A DNA stretch of 8,733 nucleotides from JALYJZ01 sp964476895 (GTDB lineage Bacteria; Patescibacteriota; SICC01): the NCBI GenBank assembly GCA_964476895.1, contig CAYZCS010000034.1, positions 1 to 8,733 of the forward strand, in the 5' to 3' direction. Shown piece by piece: positions 1-6,756 of the stretch (the first letter of the stretch is position 1; the number at the start of each line of letters is the position of its first letter). The notes under the pieces are model-generated. The model was given only the letters and a program-made list of their open reading frames with translations. It was not told where the DNA came from and made no database searches. Made by a program: the position numbers and the translations under genes.

Positions 1-499
1 CGGCATCGTCACCGATACCTCGGCGTTCCAGAATCAGAACACCAAGTCCACGACATACCAAGCCGCCGCCGCCCTGCTGCGTGCCGGCGCCGACAACCGG
101 GCGATCATCAAGCATTGCTTCTACCATAGCTCGATTCCCAAGCTCCGGCTCTGGGGACGGGCGATGTCCCGGATCGACCAACACCCGCAGGCGGGCGGTG
201 TCGTCTCGACCGTGCTGACGGCGGAGGACCTGGCCGAGTGCGGTGCTGACCGGGACGACATCGAGGGGCTGGTGAACTTCCTGAACGCGATTCCCGGCGT
301 GCCGGCGATGATGCTGCTCACCGACCTTGGAAACGGGGAAGTCAAAGGGAGCCTGCGTACGCGCAGCGAGACGATCGACGTGAACCGGCTCGCCCGGACG
401 CTCGGTGGCGGCGGACACAAGCAGGCCGCGGGTTTCTCGGTACCCGGCCGCCTCGCGCAGAATCCGGACGATACCTGGTCCGTACTGCCGCCGCGGTGA
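1..499 (+). CDS. DHH/DHHA1 family phosphoesterase, NrnA-like (3' part only)
   Basis: The reading frame is open from base 2 to the TGA at 497-499, giving 165 residues; the start and N-terminal part lie off the window. The visible part opens with GIVTDTSAFQNQNT, the motif of DHH phosphoesterases that carries a late metal-binding Asp, and ends with a DHHA1 substrate-binding domain whose signature GGGGHKQAAGF is about 30 residues from the C-terminus. This pattern and domain order fit the NrnA group, which degrades short oligoribonucleotides and in some members dephosphorylates pAp, using Mn ions in the cytoplasm. Full NrnA proteins are about 310-340 residues, so roughly half is present. The DHH motif itself is outside the window, so NrnA rather than another DHH/DHHA1 protein is inferred. 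It converges on fmt with 15 bases between stops. Confidence 0.88.
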   Translation, partial: GIVTDTSAFQNQNTKSTTYQAAAALLRAGADNRAIIKHCFYHSSIPKLRLWGRAMSRIDQHPQAGGVVSTVLTAEDLAECGADRDDIEGLVNFLNAIPGVPAMMLLTDLGNGEVKGSLRTRSETIDVNRLARTLGGGGHKQAAGFSVPGRLAQNPDDTWSVLPPR

Positions 500-514
500 C
501 GTCCGCCTGCGGGT

Positions 515-1438
515 TCAGTCGAACCGGCCGCCGCGCCGGCGGCCGCGGAGCCAGTCGTCTCCCGACATCTCCGGTTTTCCGGCCGGTGTCAGACGGTCGA
601 TCTGCAGACGACCGCTCCCGGTGCCCACGATGAGCGGCGGCTGAGCGCCGAAAGTCCCCGGAGCTTCCGTGTCGCGTGCCGCCGTGGCGACCGAAGCCGC
701 GGTAATCGTCATCGGGGCGTCGTCCACTACGGTCCGGGCTCCCGGCCACGGCTGCATGGCCCGGACGAAACGCTCCAGGGTCTCCGCATCCTGCGACCAG
801 TCGACCTTACCCGCTGCCTTGGTGAGCTTCTTCGTATACGAGGCGCCGTCCTCCGGCTGCGACTCCGGCTCAAGGGAACCGGCGACGACTTTAGGGAGAG
901 TCTCGATCAGGAGGTCGGCTCCGGTATCCGCCAGCTTTTCCGACAGAGAGCCGGCCGTGTCGTCGTGGGCGATCGGTACCGGCCGGACGGCATAGACAGG
1001 TCCCTCGTCGAGCCCTTCGGTCATCCGCATCAGGCTCACGCCCGTTTCGGCCAGTCCGTCGATGATCGCCTGCTGGACCGGCGAGGCGCCGCGGTACCGG
1101 GGCAGGAGGGAAGCGTGGACGTTGACCCATGGCGCCGGCAGCTCCAGAAGCTCACGGGGAACCAATCGTCCGAATGAAGCGACCGCGAACGCGTCCGGGG
1201 AGAGTTCTCGCAGATTGGGGAGCAGCGCGTCCAAGGCCCCATCCGGTTCCTCGACGGCAATGCCGTGTTCCCGGGCCGCGGCCGTGACCGGACTCGGCAC
1301 GGGCTCGCTGGATCGTCCGCGCCGCTGGACCGTCCGAGAAGGTTGGCTGATTACCAGCGGAACCGCCCATCCGGCCTCCAGGATCCGCTCCAGTATCGTC
1401 CGTCCGAACGCCGGCGTTCCCAGGAGTACGACTCTCAT
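515..1438 (-). CDS. fmt: methionyl-tRNA formyltransferase
   Basis: Fmt transfers a formyl group from 10-formyltetrahydrofolate to Met-tRNA(fMet), making the initiator tRNA used in translation. The 307-residue product has the usual family length. Its N-terminus MRVVLLGTPAFG is the standard Fmt start. The catalytic triad falls at Asn106, His108 and Asp144 (NVHASLLPRYRGASP and MTEGLDEGPVYA), the same numbering as in E. coli. SLLP at 110-113 is the folate-binding loop. The C-terminal tRNA-binding domain is recognisable at about 199-233 (KKLTKAAGKVDW, MQPWPGA) and ends with PAGKPEMSGDDWLRGRR. The frame is open for 17 codons further upstream, but those lie inside def and match no Fmt sequence. The chosen ATG overlaps the def stop by one base (TGATG) and has AGGAG at 1448-1444, five bases before it. 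It is the last gene of priA-def-fmt. Confidence 0.97.
   Translation of the reverse strand: MRVVLLGTPAFGRTILERILEAGWAVPLVISQPSRTVQRRGRSSEPVPSPVTAAAREHGIAVEEPDGALDALLPNLRELSPDAFAVASFGRLVPRELLELPAPWVNVHASLLPRYRGASPVQQAIIDGLAETGVSLMRMTEGLDEGPVYAVRPVPIAHDDTAGSLSEKLADTGADLLIETLPKVVAGSLEPESQPEDGASYTKKLTKAAGKVDWSQDAETLERFVRAMQPWPGARTVVDDAPMTITAASVATAARDTEAPGTFGAQPPLIVGTGSGRLQIDRLTPAGKPEMSGDDWLRGRRRGGRFD
526..544 (+). terminator. possible GC-rich terminator hairpin after the DHH gene
   Basis: GGCCGCCG (526-533) pairs perfectly with CGGCGGCC (537-544) around a 3-base loop. It starts 27 bases after the DHH stop codon. It lies inside the last codons of the convergent fmt gene, where the Arg/Gly-rich tail (RGRRRGGR) is encoded, so the symmetry could be a by-product of coding. 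There is no T-tract after it on either strand, so it is not a classical intrinsic terminator; it might act as a pausing or RNA-stabilising hairpin. Confidence 0.25.
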
Positions 1439-1962
1439 CACATCTCCTCTTCGCGAAGCTGCTCGTTGCCTTCGAACCGGCTCTGCCACTCCTTGTCGGT
1501 AAGCGTGCGGAGCTTGGACAGGTCTTCCATGCGGTCAGGGAACAGGATGCCGTCGAGATGGTCAATCTCGTGCTGGATCACGCGCGCGTAGAGCCCGTCC
1601 GCCCGGACGGTGAATGGCGCCCCCTGCGCGTCGACCGCCCGGACCGTGACTTCCTTCGGCCGTCGTACGTCACCGAGGAGGCGCGGCAGGCTCAGGCAGC
1701 CCTCTTCCCACCAGATCAGTTCGTCCGAGCGCTTGGTGATTTCCGGGTTGATGAAGACCCGTTGTTCCCCGATGCCGGTCACGAACACGCGGACGCTTTG
1801 ACCGACCTGGGGTGCTGCCAGCCCCACTCCGCCTTCCTGCCGCATGCTGGTCAGCAACGCATCGGCCAAGTCGGCGACCTGGCGGGCATCCTTCGCCCGT
1901 GGTGCGACTTTCCGGAGGACCGGGTCATCCGAAGGGACGAGCTGGTGGCGTCCTGTCGTCAT
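1438..1962 (-). CDS. def: peptide deformylase
   Basis: Def removes the N-formyl group from the initiator Met of new proteins at the ribosome exit, the step that undoes Fmt's modification. The 174-residue product carries all three family motifs: GVGLAAPQ at 45-52 (motif I), EGCLS at 87-91 with metal ligand Cys89 (motif II), and HEIDH at 131-135 with ligands His131 and His135 and catalytic Glu132 (motif III). EGCLS and the overall length fit a normal bacterial deformylase. The start MTTGRHQLVPSDDPVLRKVA aligns with the usual N-terminus, with the LR of motif VLRKVA in place. The gene lies 13 bases after the priA stop. No Shine-Dalgarno sequence is visible, but TACACT sits six bases before the ATG (see the separate entry), so it may also be transcribed from its own start. 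The product is presumably cytoplasmic and metal-dependent. Confidence 0.97.
   Translation of the reverse strand: MTTGRHQLVPSDDPVLRKVAPRAKDARQVADLADALLTSMRQEGGVGLAAPQVGQSVRVFVTGIGEQRVFINPEITKRSDELIWWEEGCLSLPRLLGDVRRPKEVTVRAVDAQGAPFTVRADGLYARVIQHEIDHLDGILFPDRMEDLSKLRTLTDKEWQSRFEGNEQLREEEM
1444..1448 (-). promoter_or_regulatory. Shine-Dalgarno sequence for fmt
   Basis: On the minus strand AGGAG lies five bases before the ATG at 1438, within the final Glu codons of def. It decides the fmt start and, with the TGATG stop-start overlap, points to translational coupling between def and fmt. Confidence 0.75.
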
Positions 1963-1968
1963 ATGTCC

Positions 1969-1974
1969 AGTGTA
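1969..1974 (-). promoter_or_regulatory. candidate -10 element for a leaderless def transcript
   Basis: On the minus strand TACACT (a TANNNT hexamer) is followed by six bases, GGACAT, and then the def ATG. It sits in the 13-base gap after the priA stop. The spacing would place the transcript start at or next to the A of the ATG. No clear -35 hexamer is visible, as it would lie in priA coding sequence. Support is positional only. Confidence 0.35.
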
Positions 1975-1975
1975 C

Positions 1976-3385
1976 TCAGTAGTCGACGGAAATGCGCCGT
2001 TCGGGGGTGATCAGGGGCCTGAGCGTGGGGGGATCCCATTTCACCAGGATGGTGGCGCGGTCACCGGAGCGCGTACTTTTGGCACTGCGTTCCGGTACCC
2101 CGAGGGTCTCAAGTTGCTCCAGTACCTTCGGTTCGTCCGCCGTCGTGGTCTCGATGCGGACCAACGGTCCGGCCGGAGGGAGACGGAGTGCCCGTCGTTC
2201 GGCAAGCTCGGCTTTCAGAAAGGCGCGGTAGGCTCCCGCTGCCGCGGTGAGCGCGGGGTGGTCGGGGTGCGCGGTATAAATCAGCAGCCGGCCGCCCGGC
2301 ACCACCCGGGCCGCGAGCTTCCGGGCCAACGAGACCGCACGTTCGGTAACGGCGTATCCCGGACGGGATAGGAGGGCGTCGAAGTCGAGCGCGACAGCCA
2401 GTGCGTAGCGGCGGTCACGGAAGAGTGCCGGTTGTCCGGCTACACGGACCCGCGCACCGGGAGCCGCTTGCTTCAGGGCGTCGCGGATCTCGCCGACGTG
2501 GCGGATCGTGGTATGCACCAGGACCTCGCCATCGGTCTCCCGAATCCGTTCCGCCAGTCCGTAGGGCAGGACATCGCGACCGGAGACGTTCCGGATACCG
2601 ACCACGCCGGGATGCACGAGTTCCGGCTCCGTCAGCGCGGGTTGTCCGGCCGCCGCCCAGGCGCGCAGGCCGGGCGCGACCGACGACAGCAACAGGCTGG
2701 CACCCTGCCGTGCGGCAAGGAGCAGGGCGGCTTCCCGGGCGTGGTAGCGGGGAGTGCGATCGTTCACGTAGCCCAATTCGTCCTCCTGGTCCACGATCAT
2801 CGTGGATAGGCTGCACCATGGCAGGAAGAGGGCGGATCGGGTGCCGACGACCACCGCGCGTGGGTCCGAGCTGACGCGCTTCCATGCTTCGCGCCGCGCC
2901 GTGATCGGCATCGTGGCAGTGAAGGGTATCGCGTCGGGAATCCGGTCACGTACCAGTCGTGCCTCGGGGACGAGCAGCAGGCATTGTCCGCGCGCCTTCG
3001 AAAGCGTTTCCGCGTATTCCGGCCAGGGGTCCGTGCTGGCAAGCAGGGAGAGGCGGGATTCACCAGGGTTCGTCCGTTCCGGTGCGCAACCACCGCCTCG
3101 CCACTCCGGCAAGAACAGTCTCAATGTCTGGCCGAGCGGCGCCAGGAAGCGTTCCGCGAGCTCTTCCGCGAACCGGAGTTGCCACTCGGGGAGGCGCTCT
3201 CCGGTACGATCACTGACTTCGACCGCCCGGGGATCGGCATCCGCGGAGTTCCAGATCACGCCGGTCCGCTCCCGGCCGGCGTACCGGATACGCACCACCT
3301 CTCCACGTCGGAGCGGTGTCTCGGAACGGTACGTGTACGTCTCCCGGCGGGTGACGGCCAGCGGCACGGTCGCGTAGCAGGGCAT
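1976..3385 (-). CDS. priA: reduced PriA-like primosomal protein N' (probably no helicase activity)
   Basis: PriA reloads the replicative helicase at stalled or repaired forks. This 469-residue protein is recognised by an N-terminal 3'-DNA-end-binding domain (ATVPLAVTRRETYTYR, LRRGEVVRIRYAGRERTGVI, residues 5-44, then LAPLGQTLRLFLP at 81-93), a helicase lobe-1 remnant (CLLLVPEARL at 135-144, VVVGTRSALFLPW at 178-190, TPRYHAREAALL at 211-222) and the PriA C-terminal domain (DFDALLSRPGY, then FLKAELAERRALRLPPAGPLVRIE at about 389-412, LVKWDP). Canonical PriA is about 650-750 residues. Missing here are the winged-helix segment, a Walker A GxGKT, the DEEH box (VDQED at 198-202) and the zinc-binding cysteines: only Cys3, 100, 135 and 191 exist, not clustered. 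It is likely a structural loading factor without ATPase activity. The ATG gives a normal PriA N-terminus. First gene of priA-def-fmt. Confidence 0.85.
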   Translation of the reverse strand: MPCYATVPLAVTRRETYTYRSETPLRRGEVVRIRYAGRERTGVIWNSADADPRAVEVSDRTGERLPEWQLRFAEELAERFLAPLGQTLRLFLPEWRGGGCAPERTNPGESRLSLLASTDPWPEYAETLSKARGQCLLLVPEARLVRDRIPDAIPFTATMPITARREAWKRVSSDPRAVVVGTRSALFLPWCSLSTMIVDQEDELGYVNDRTPRYHAREAALLLAARQGASLLLSSVAPGLRAWAAAGQPALTEPELVHPGVVGIRNVSGRDVLPYGLAERIRETDGEVLVHTTIRHVGEIRDALKQAAPGARVRVAGQPALFRDRRYALAVALDFDALLSRPGYAVTERAVSLARKLAARVVPGGRLLIYTAHPDHPALTAAAGAYRAFLKAELAERRALRLPPAGPLVRIETTTADEPKVLEQLETLGVPERSAKSTRSGDRATILVKWDPPTLRPLITPERRISVDY

Positions 3386-3391
3386 ACCCCT

Positions 3392-3397
3392 ACGCTA
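3392..3397 (-). promoter_or_regulatory. candidate -10 element for priA
   Basis: TAGCGT on the minus strand fits TANNNT and lies six bases before the priA ATG. It is part of GTAGCGTA, an 8-base sequence that recurs on the minus strand in the other divergent promoter region at 7327-7320. Confidence 0.4.
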
Positions 3398-3424
3398 CAC
3401 GACCCGTTCGACGGAATCTTATGG

Positions 3425-3430
3425 AATAAT
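3425..3430 (+). promoter_or_regulatory. candidate -10 element for manC-secD-secF
   Basis: AATAAT differs from the TATAAT consensus at one base and stands out in GC-rich surroundings. It ends six bases before the manC GTG, so initiation would fall on the start codon. An overlapping alternative, TATGGA at 3420-3425, would give a leader of a few bases. Confidence 0.45.
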
Positions 3431-3436
3431 GGCGGA

Positions 3437-4501
3437 GTGAAAACATATGCGATCATCCTCTGCGGCGGTTCCGGCAGCCGGCTCTGGCCCCGCTCCCGCA
3501 GCAAACACCCAAAACACCTCCTCGAACTGAACGGCGGCGTGACGCTGGTCCAGCAGACCGTGAAGCGTCTCGCCCTGCCGGCCGAGCAGGTCTACTGCGT
3601 CACCGAGGCTTCGCACGACGACCTTCTCCGGCAGCAGGTTCCGGAGATCCCATCCGAGAACATCGTGGTGGAGCCGGATCGGAAAGGCACTGCCGGCGCG
3701 TTGGCGCTGGCCCTCGGTGCCGCCGCCGGGCGGGTGGAAGATGAGGATGTAATCGTCTTCCTGCCCGCCGACCAACTGATCCAGGAAACGCAGGAATTCC
3801 AGCGGACGTTCCGGGCATGGATGGAGGCGGCCAAGCTGGAGAAGCGCTTGGTGGCGCTCGGTATCCAGCCGACGTATCCCTCCACCGGATTCGGGTACAT
3901 CAACACCGGATCCCGCCTCCGGAACCTGGACGGATTCGACGTCTTCGAGATCAGGCAGTTCATAGAAAAACCCAGCGAGGTGACCGCGCGCGGCTACCTC
4001 AAGAGCGGCAAATACCTGTGGAACGCCGGGATGTGCGCGGCGCCGTTCGGCGTCTTTCGTGACGAATACGAGGCGCATCTGCCGGTCCACGCGGCGCTCA
4101 TCAAGCAGGTGGCTGCCGGCAGTGACACGGAGCAGGCCGTCTCGAAGGCATACCTGGGACTGCCGGATGAGACCGTCGACTACGGCATCCTGGAGAAATC
4201 TGATAATCTCGCGGTAATTCCAGCCTCGTTCGACTGGGCCGACGTCGGTTCCTGGGCCGACCTCCATGACGTCCTCGAGCACGACGAGAACGACAACGTC
4301 TTCGAGGGCGAATACGTGGATATCGACACCAAGAACTGCTTCGTGTATTCACCGAAACAGCTGGTGGCCACCATTGGCGTTGAGAATCTTGTTATCATTA
4401 ACACCAAAGACGCCGTTCTGATCTGCCCGAAGGACCGCTCGCAAGACGTGAAAAAGGTGGTGGAGAAACTCAAACAGGACGGTCGGAAACGATTCCTCTG
4501 A
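3437..4501 (+). CDS. manC: mannose-1-phosphate guanylyltransferase (GDP-mannose pyrophosphorylase)
   Basis: The enzyme makes GDP-mannose from mannose 1-phosphate and GTP for surface polysaccharides and glycosylation. Taking the GTG at 3437 gives 354 residues, the usual size of the single-domain form; the C-terminal mannose-6-phosphate isomerase (cupin) domain of longer ManC proteins is absent. Visible motifs are the nucleotide-binding GGSGSRLWPRSR at 10-21, PKH at 25-27, PADQ at 110-113, TGFGYI at 150-155, IEKP at 176-179, LWNAGM at 194-199 and DWADVGSW at 266-273. Two positions differ from the common form: PKQ is PKH and PADH is PADQ. The frame stays open 151 codons upstream, but that stretch is antisense to priA and the family's N-terminus begins at KTYAIILCGGSG, so GTG is the start. 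It heads the operon; its TGA is one base before the secD ATG. Other sugar-1-phosphate guanylyltransferases cannot be fully excluded. Confidence 0.93.
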   Translation: MKTYAIILCGGSGSRLWPRSRSKHPKHLLELNGGVTLVQQTVKRLALPAEQVYCVTEASHDDLLRQQVPEIPSENIVVEPDRKGTAGALALALGAAAGRVEDEDVIVFLPADQLIQETQEFQRTFRAWMEAAKLEKRLVALGIQPTYPSTGFGYINTGSRLRNLDGFDVFEIRQFIEKPSEVTARGYLKSGKYLWNAGMCAAPFGVFRDEYEAHLPVHAALIKQVAAGSDTEQAVSKAYLGLPDETVDYGILEKSDNLAVIPASFDWADVGSWADLHDVLEHDENDNVFEGEYVDIDTKNCFVYSPKQLVATIGVENLVIINTKDAVLICPKDRSQDVKKVVEKLKQDGRKRFL

Positions 4502-4502
4502 G

Positions 4503-5855
4503 ATGACACGTAAGAAAATCAGACTGGCGCTGGCAGGCATCCTGGTGACCGCGGTTCTGGCGGGGCTGGTGGCCTGGCCGGCCGGTCCGGACATCAACCT
4601 GAAGCCGCTCGGTATCGACTATCAGCGGGAACTCAAGGTCCACGAAGGGCTTGACCTCGAGGGCGGTTCGCACCTGGTATACCAAGCGGACATGTCGAAA
4701 GTGCCTGAGGGTGAACGCACGGAAGCGCTGGACGGCGCGGTGGACGTGATCGAACGGCGGGTGAACGCGCTCGGCGTATCGGAACCGCTCGTCCAGGCGA
4801 ACCGTTCCGCCGCCGACTACCGGGTGATCGTGGAGCTGCCGGGCGTGACGGACGTGCAGGAGGCCTCGGAGATCATCGGAGCGACGGTAAAGATGGAGTT
4901 CCGGGAGCAGGATCCCGCGGCCGATCCGGCGAATCCTGACCCGCTGGCCGCCTACAAGGAGGAAACGGGCCTGACCGGCGCCGACTTCAAGCGGGCGGCG
5001 GTGGGGTTCAACCAGCAAACGGGCGAGCCGGAGATCAATATCACCTTCAACAGCGAAGGTGCCGAGAAGTTCGCGGAGTTGACCCAGCGGAACGTCGGCA
5101 AGCCGATCGCGATCGTGCTCGACGGACAGATCATCTCCGCACCGCGCGTCTCCCAGGAGATTACCGACGGTAACGCCGTGATTACCGGTCAGTTCACGAT
5201 CGAAGAGGCGCGGCAGCTCGCGCTCCAGTTGAACGCGGGTGCGCTGCCGGTACCGGTCGAGCAGATCGAGCAGCGGACCGTGGGTCCGACGCTCGGCCAG
5301 GAATCGGTCGAGAAGAGCCTGGCTGCCGGGCTGGTCGGCCTGCTGCTGGTCGCCGCGTTCATGATCGCCTACTACCGGCTGCCCGGCGTACTGGCGGTCC
5401 TGGCCCTGCTGCTCTACGCGGCGGTGATGGTCAGCCTCTTCAAGCTGATTCCGGTGACGCTGACCCTTGCCGGCATCGCCGGATTCATCCTGTCGATCGG
5501 CATCGCGGTCGATGCGAACATCCTGATCTTCGAGCGCATGCGCGAGGAGCTCCGTGACGGCCGGACGCTTCCGGCGGCCCTGGAGACGGGATTCTCCCGG
5601 GCGTTCACCTCGATCCGCGACTCGAACGCCGCGTCGATCCTGATGTCGATCGTGCTGTTCACGTTCGGTACCTCGACGATCAAGGGATTCGCGATCGTAC
5701 TGGCACTCGGTGTCCTGGTCTCGCTCTTCTCCGCGATCACGGTGACCCGGACGTTGATGCGGGCGGCGGTCCGGACCCGCTTCGCCGAGCGGCCCCGGCT
5801 CTGGGATACCGGCGGGAAGATACGGCCGGCCAAGGAGGGTACCGATGCTGCGTAA
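4503..5855 (+). CDS. secD: protein translocase subunit SecD
   Basis: SecD works with SecF in the inner membrane, using the proton gradient to pull exported proteins out of SecYEG on the outer face. The 450-residue product has the shorter SecD architecture: an N-terminal membrane helix (about 7-26), a large extracytoplasmic P1 region with GLDLEGGSHLVYQAD (49-63), VIERRVNALGVSEPLVQ (82-98) and LDGQIISAPRV (206-216), then LQLNAGALPVPV and QRTVGPTLG (241-265) and about five membrane helices (272-422). The conserved GIAVDANILIFERMREEL (333-350) contains Asp337 of the VDAN motif, tied to proton movement in this family. SIRDSN (370-375) and TFGTSTIKGFA are also typical. The start follows the manC stop by one base with no clear Shine-Dalgarno sequence, so coupling to manC translation is likely. 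It overlaps secF by 11 bases. Confidence 0.97.
   Translation: MTRKKIRLALAGILVTAVLAGLVAWPAGPDINLKPLGIDYQRELKVHEGLDLEGGSHLVYQADMSKVPEGERTEALDGAVDVIERRVNALGVSEPLVQANRSAADYRVIVELPGVTDVQEASEIIGATVKMEFREQDPAADPANPDPLAAYKEETGLTGADFKRAAVGFNQQTGEPEINITFNSEGAEKFAELTQRNVGKPIAIVLDGQIISAPRVSQEITDGNAVITGQFTIEEARQLALQLNAGALPVPVEQIEQRTVGPTLGQESVEKSLAAGLVGLLLVAAFMIAYYRLPGVLAVLALLLYAAVMVSLFKLIPVTLTLAGIAGFILSIGIAVDANILIFERMREELRDGRTLPAALETGFSRAFTSIRDSNAASILMSIVLFTFGTSTIKGFAIVLALGVLVSLFSAITVTRTLMRAAVRTRFAERPRLWDTGGKIRPAKEGTDAA
5833..5838 (+). promoter_or_regulatory. Shine-Dalgarno sequence for secF
   Basis: A perfect AGGAGG lies six bases before the secF ATG, within the last codons of secD. It fixes the secF start in spite of the 11-base overlap and shows that this organism uses the anti-Shine-Dalgarno interaction for operon-internal genes. 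Confidence 0.9.
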
Positions 5856-6756
5856 GCTCGTCAATTACCGGAAGTGGTGGTACCTCATCTCCGTGCTGTT
5901 GGTGGTCCCCGGCACCATCGCTCTGGCCACGTTCGGACTCAGGCTCGGCATCGACTTTACCGGCGGCTCGCTCCTCGAACTGCAGGTACCGGCCGGCACG
6001 GACAGCGACGAGGTCCGCGAGGCGGCCGAAGGTCCCTTCGGTGATCCGATCGTGCAGGAAACGTCCGACGACACGTTCCAGATACGGGTCAGCGAACTCA
6101 ATCCCGAGGAACACAACCGGCTGCTGGCACAGATCGAAGAACGGCTGGGGGAGGGAACCGAAGAGCTCCGCTTCGAGTCGGTCGGACCGGCGATCAGCCG
6201 CGATCTCCGGAACAAGGCGATCCTTTCGGTCGGACTCGGTTCGCTTCTGATCCTGATGTACATCGCGTACGCGTTCCGGAACGTGCCGAAGCCGGCCTCG
6301 AGCTGGCGGTTCGGGGCGACCACGATCGTCACGTTGCTTCATGACGTGCTCTTCACGCTCGGCGTCTTCGCCTTGCTCGGGAAGTTCGCCGGCATCGCGG
6401 TGGACGTCAACTTCGTCGCGGCGCTCCTCACCGTGATCGGCTACTCGGTGCATGACACGATCGTCGTCTTCGACCGTATCCGCGAGAACCTCGTGAAGCG
6501 GATCGGCGGCTCGTTCCCGAAAACGGTCAATTATTCGATCGCCCAGTCGCTGGTACGATCGATCAACACCTCCGTGACGGTCCTTCTGGTACTGTTCGCG
6601 CTGTACTTCTTCGGCGGGGAGTCGCTGAAGGGATTCGTGCTGGCGCTGCTGATCGGCACCGCGATCGGCACGTACTCATCGATCTTCAACGCCGCGCCGC
6701 TCTTGGTGACGTGGCAGCGCTGGTCCGACAGGCGGGCGGCGAAGCGGAGCGCTTAG
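5845..6756 (+). CDS. secF: protein translocase subunit SecF
   Basis: SecF is the membrane partner of SecD in proton-driven late protein export. The 303-residue product has the usual length. It has an N-terminal helix (about 11-30), the extracytoplasmic domain opening with LGIDFTGGSLLEL (34-46), the SVGPAISRDLRNKAI junction (112-126) and five further membrane helices. The signature GYSVHDTIVVFDRIREN is at 199-215, and LVRSINTSVTVLL at 236-248 carries the conserved Arg238. TYSSIFNAAPLLVTW (276-290) closes the last helix. No SecDF fusion is present: the two genes are separate but overlap by 11 bases, which favours balanced synthesis. The TAG stop (6754-6756) overlaps the stop codon of the opposite-strand gene that follows, leaving no room for a separate terminator. 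Confidence 0.97.
   Translation: MLRKLVNYRKWWYLISVLLVVPGTIALATFGLRLGIDFTGGSLLELQVPAGTDSDEVREAAEGPFGDPIVQETSDDTFQIRVSELNPEEHNRLLAQIEERLGEGTEELRFESVGPAISRDLRNKAILSVGLGSLLILMYIAYAFRNVPKPASSWRFGATTIVTLLHDVLFTLGVFALLGKFAGIAVDVNFVAALLTVIGYSVHDTIVVFDRIRENLVKRIGGSFPKTVNYSIAQSLVRSINTSVTVLLVLFALYFFGGESLKGFVLALLIGTAIGTYSSIFNAAPLLVTWQRWSDRRAAKRSA

Larger units (their letters stand above)
3386..3436. promoter_or_regulatory. divergent promoter region between priA and manC
   Basis: This 51-base gap must hold the start signals of both divergent operons. On the minus strand TAGCGT (3397-3392) is followed by six bases (AGGGGT) and the priA ATG. On the plus strand AATAAT (3425-3430) is followed by six bases (GGCGGA) and the manC GTG. 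Neither gene has a well-spaced Shine-Dalgarno sequence: the G-rich stretches touch the start codons. Both arrangements suggest leaderless transcripts. I cannot identify convincing -35 hexamers on either strand. Confidence 0.55.

Noticed and set aside
1439..1489. 17-codon N-terminal extension of fmt
   Set aside because: It lies in def coding sequence, and the downstream ATG has a Shine-Dalgarno sequence and the standard MRVVLLGTPAFG start.
1844..2371. 175-residue plus-strand frame across def and priA
   Set aside because: It is a shadow of two certain minus-strand genes and has no family signature.
3404..3414. CCGT-TCG-ACGG inverted repeat as an operator between priA and manC
   Set aside because: Four-base arms are too short to separate from chance in GC-rich DNA.
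2984..3436. 151-codon N-terminal extension of manC
   Set aside because: It is antisense to the 5' part of priA and shows no similarity to any guanylyltransferase; the family N-terminus begins at the GTG at 3437.
4470..5864. 464-residue open frame on the minus strand opposite secD
   Set aside because: It mirrors secD codons in GC-rich DNA, and its translation is a low-complexity Arg/Asp/His/Gln mixture with no recognisable motif. secD on the other strand is certain.
6742..6754. AAGCG-GAG-CGCTT hairpin at the secF end as a terminator
   Set aside because: The stem is only five base pairs, overlaps the stop codon and is not followed by a T-tract.
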